Made by a program: the position numbers and the translations under genes
In this document: positions 14,890-16,865 of the stretch, one piece after another
Layout of the letters: each line of letters begins with the position of its first letter
Position numbering within the stretch: position 1 is the stretch's first letter
The notes under the pieces: generated by a model
What the model was told of the DNA's origin: nothing
Databases searched by the model: none
The model's input: the letters and a program-made list of their open reading frames with translations, nothing else
Source of the DNA: Bacteroidales bacterium
Lineage (GTDB): Bacteria > Bacteroidota > Bacteroidia > Bacteroidales > Muribaculaceae
NCBI GenBank assembly: GCA_900770215.1
Contig: CAAGJW010000024.1
Location: 1-16,865, forward strand
DNA: 16,865 bases
Reading direction: 5' to 3'

Positions 14890-16503
14890 TTAGAGTTGAG
14901 GACCAGCAGCCACAAGTGCCTTGCCAGCCTCGTTGTCCTCGTATTTCACGAAGTTCTTGATGAAACGGGCAGCCAGGTCTTTGGCCTTCTCGTCCCACTG
15001 CTTAGCATCGGCATAGGTGTCGCGAGGATCCAGAATGTGGGTGTCAACGCCCTCGAGCTTAGTGGGCACCACAAAGTTGAAGTAAGGGATGGTCTTGGTG
15101 GGAGCTGCATCGATCGAGTGGTCGAGAATAGCGTCGATGATGCCGCGGGTGTCGCGTATCGAGATGCGCTTGCCAGTACCGTTCCAGCCCGTGTTCACCA
15201 GGTAAGCCTTGGCACCGCTCTTCTTCATGTGCTCAACCAGCAGCTCGGCATACTTGGTGGGGTGCAGCTCGAGGAAGGCCTGGCCGAAGCAAGCCGAGAA
15301 GGTGGGAGTGGGCTCGGTGATGCCGCGCTCGGTACCTGCCAGCTTAGCAGTGAAGCCGCTCAGGAAGTAGTATTTGGTCTGCTCGGGGTTCAGGATCGAC
15401 ACTGGAGGCAGCACGCCGAAGGCATCGGCGCTCAGGAAGATCACCTGCTTGGCTGCAGGACCCTGAGAGAGCGGACGCTGTATATTCTTGATGTGATAGA
15501 TAGGATAGCTCACGCGGGTGTTCTCGGTCACACTCTTGTCGGCAAAGTCGATCTTGCCGTTCTTGTCGACGGTCACATTCTCGAGCAGAGCGTCGCGAGT
15601 GATAGCGCCGTAGATGTCGGGCTCAGCTTCCTTGTCCAGGTTGATCACCTTGGCGTAGCAGCCACCCTCGAGGTTGAACACCCCCTCGTCGTCCCATCCG
15701 TGCTCGTCGTCGCCTATGAGCTTGCGCTTGGGGTCGGTCGACAGTGTGGTCTTGCCAGTGCCCGAGAGACCGAAGAAGATGGCAGTGTTCTCACCGTTCA
15801 TGTCGGTGTTGGCCGAGCAGTGCATCGAGGCGATGCCCTTGAGAGGCAAGAAGTAGTTCTGCATCGAGAACATACCCTTCTTCATCTCGCCGCCATACCA
15901 GGTGTTGATGATCACCTGCTCCTTGGTCGTGACGTTGAACACCACAGCAGTCTCGCTGTGCAGGCCCAGCTCCTTCCAGTTGGTCACTTTGCCCTTCGAG
16001 GCATTGTAGACGATGAAGTCGGGCTCCTGGTCAAACTCTTCCTCGTTTTGAGGACGAATGAACATGTTGGTCACAAAGTGAGCCTGCCATGCCACCTCCA
16101 TGATGAAGCGCACCTTCATGCGGGTGTCCTTGTGCGTGCCGCAGAAACCGTCGACCACATAGAGCTTCTTGTTGCTCAGCTCCTTCTTGGCGATTTCCTT
16201 CACAGCTGCCCAAGTCTCCTTGCTGGCACGGTGGTTGTCGTTGTGGTAGCCCTCGCTGTCCCACCACACGGTGTCATGAGAGTTCTCGTCATCAACAATG
16301 AATTTATCTTTAGGTGAACGGCCGGTGAACTCACCAGTCATCACATTGATAGCGCCCAGTTCAGTTTCCTGACCCTTGTCATAGCCAGTCAAGCCTGGCT
16401 TAGTCTCCTCGTTAAACAGTACTTCATAAGTAGGATTGTACAGAACCTCGGTCGTGCCCGTGATCCCGTATTTCTCTAAAACTGACTTGTCAAACTTTGC
16501 CAT
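14890..16503 (-). CDS. pckA: Phosphoenolpyruvate carboxykinase (ATP)
   Basis: 537 aa, cytoplasmic, interconverts oxaloacetate + ATP and PEP + CO2 + ADP. In Bacteroidales it often runs in the CO2-fixing direction during fermentation to succinate. Complete, with the P-loop GLSGTGKTTLS (about 244-254), the family-specific metal/substrate segment LIGDDEHGWDDEGVFN (about 263-280), and NTGWNGTGKR (about 434-443), which binds nucleotide. Length is typical for ATP-type enzymes. Codon use is less extremely GC-rich than its neighbours, as is common for a highly expressed gene. It stands alone between its own promoter and terminator, downstream of an rRNA operon on the same strand. An A-rich leader precedes the ATG, with no strong Shine-Dalgarno. 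Confidence 0.97.
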   Translation of the reverse strand: MAKFDKSVLEKYGITGTTEVLYNPTYEVLFNEETKPGLTGYDKGQETELGAINVMTGEFTGRSPKDKFIVDDENSHDTVWWDSEGYHNDNHRASKETWAAVKEIAKKELSNKKLYVVDGFCGTHKDTRMKVRFIMEVAWQAHFVTNMFIRPQNEEEFDQEPDFIVYNASKGKVTNWKELGLHSETAVVFNVTTKEQVIINTWYGGEMKKGMFSMQNYFLPLKGIASMHCSANTDMNGENTAIFFGLSGTGKTTLSTDPKRKLIGDDEHGWDDEGVFNLEGGCYAKVINLDKEAEPDIYGAITRDALLENVTVDKNGKIDFADKSVTENTRVSYPIYHIKNIQRPLSQGPAAKQVIFLSADAFGVLPPVSILNPEQTKYYFLSGFTAKLAGTERGITEPTPTFSACFGQAFLELHPTKYAELLVEHMKKSGAKAYLVNTGWNGTGKRISIRDTRGIIDAILDHSIDAAPTKTIPYFNFVVPTKLEGVDTHILDPRDTYADAKQWDEKAKDLAARFIKNFVKYEDNEAGKALVAAGPQL

Positions 16504-16575
16504 TTTTAATTGAAATTTAAGTTGTTAGATGTGTATGTTATTTTACTAATTTATTTTCGTCTATAATTTCGACTG

Positions 16576-16607
16576 CAAAATTACGCAATTATTTTTCCTT
16601 GCAACAA
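16576..16607 (-). promoter_or_regulatory. Bacteroidota-type promoter of pckA
   Basis: On the minus strand, TAATTTTG (16583-16576) is an exact TAnnTTTG -7 element. A TTG (16604-16602, or 16607-16605) lies 18-21 bases upstream as the -33 box in AT-rich sequence. It gives an A/T-rich leader of about 65 nt before the ATG. Confidence 0.6.
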
Positions 16608-16705
16608 TTTATTAAGGAAAAAATTCCATAATGTGGCAATATTATATTTTTTTAATGATTTTCCCTCGGTTCAAGTCTTTAGCAGCTTCCGTATTGCACA
16701 TGTAT

Positions 16706-16757
16706 AAAAAAAAAGAGAGAGCACTCGTGAGGAATGTTCCTCTCGTTGTGCTCTCTC
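16706..16757 (-). terminator. Intrinsic terminator of the rRNA operon
   Basis: On the minus strand the stem GAGAGAGCAC (16757-16748) pairs with GTGCTCTCTC (16724-16715). An inner stem GAGGAA/TTCCTC (16742-16737 with 16734-16729) extends the hairpin, and nine Ts follow (16714-16706). It starts 10 bases after the 5S 3' end. Confidence 0.9.
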
Positions 16758-16766
16758 GCCTTGTAA

Positions 16767-16865
<99 letters not shown>

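Overview
The window comes from a high-GC member of the Bacteroidota, most likely Bacteroidales and possibly a Muribaculaceae-like gut bacterium; the family-level guess is weak. The support is a PorX-type response regulator/PglZ protein, a PorW/SprE-type lipoprotein, a secreted protein with a type IX secretion (T9SS) sorting domain, a family-90 glycosyltransferase, ATP-dependent PEP carboxykinase, and several promoters of the Bacteroidota type (TTTG / TAnnTTTG). Start codons lack strong Shine-Dalgarno sequences, as is usual in this phylum.

Layout: positions 1-479 hold no gene but a GC-rich block with a perfect 25-bp direct repeat and a diverged inverted copy. porX (480-2024, minus) is transcribed divergently from a secreted multidomain T9SS cargo protein (2249-4114, plus), and the two have back-to-back promoters in 2025-2248. 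A strong terminator (4152-4190) closes the cargo gene. From about 4255 to 7440 composition turns sharply AT-rich. This island carries a two-gene restriction-modification system: a PD-(D/E)XK endonuclease (4525-5340), followed with zero spacing by a 664-aa protein that fuses two different DNA methyltransferases, a beta-class half and a Dam-like alpha-class half (5341-7335). A structured leader with operator-like repeats lies upstream.

Composition returns to GC-rich at a family-90 glycosyltransferase (7441-8421, plus), which converges through a hairpin on a minus-strand operon. Read in the direction of transcription, that operon is aroA (14707-13466), a small membrane-anchored Cys-cluster protein (13469-13038), a ZnuB-type metal permease (13034-12195) and the 1225-aa PorW/SprE-like lipoprotein (12198-8521). 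Two junctions are ATGA overlaps and the third has 3 bases between stop and start. Upstream on the same strand are pckA (16503-14890) with its own promoter and terminator, and the 3' part of a 5S rRNA gene with an rRNA-operon terminator at the right edge.

Two themes stand out. Three T9SS-linked genes (regulator PorX, accessory lipoprotein PorW, a cargo protein) lie within 12 kb. The acquired restriction-modification cassette has a fused double adenine methyltransferase that points to an asymmetric recognition site. I found no transposase, integrase, CRISPR array, tRNA or phage gene.
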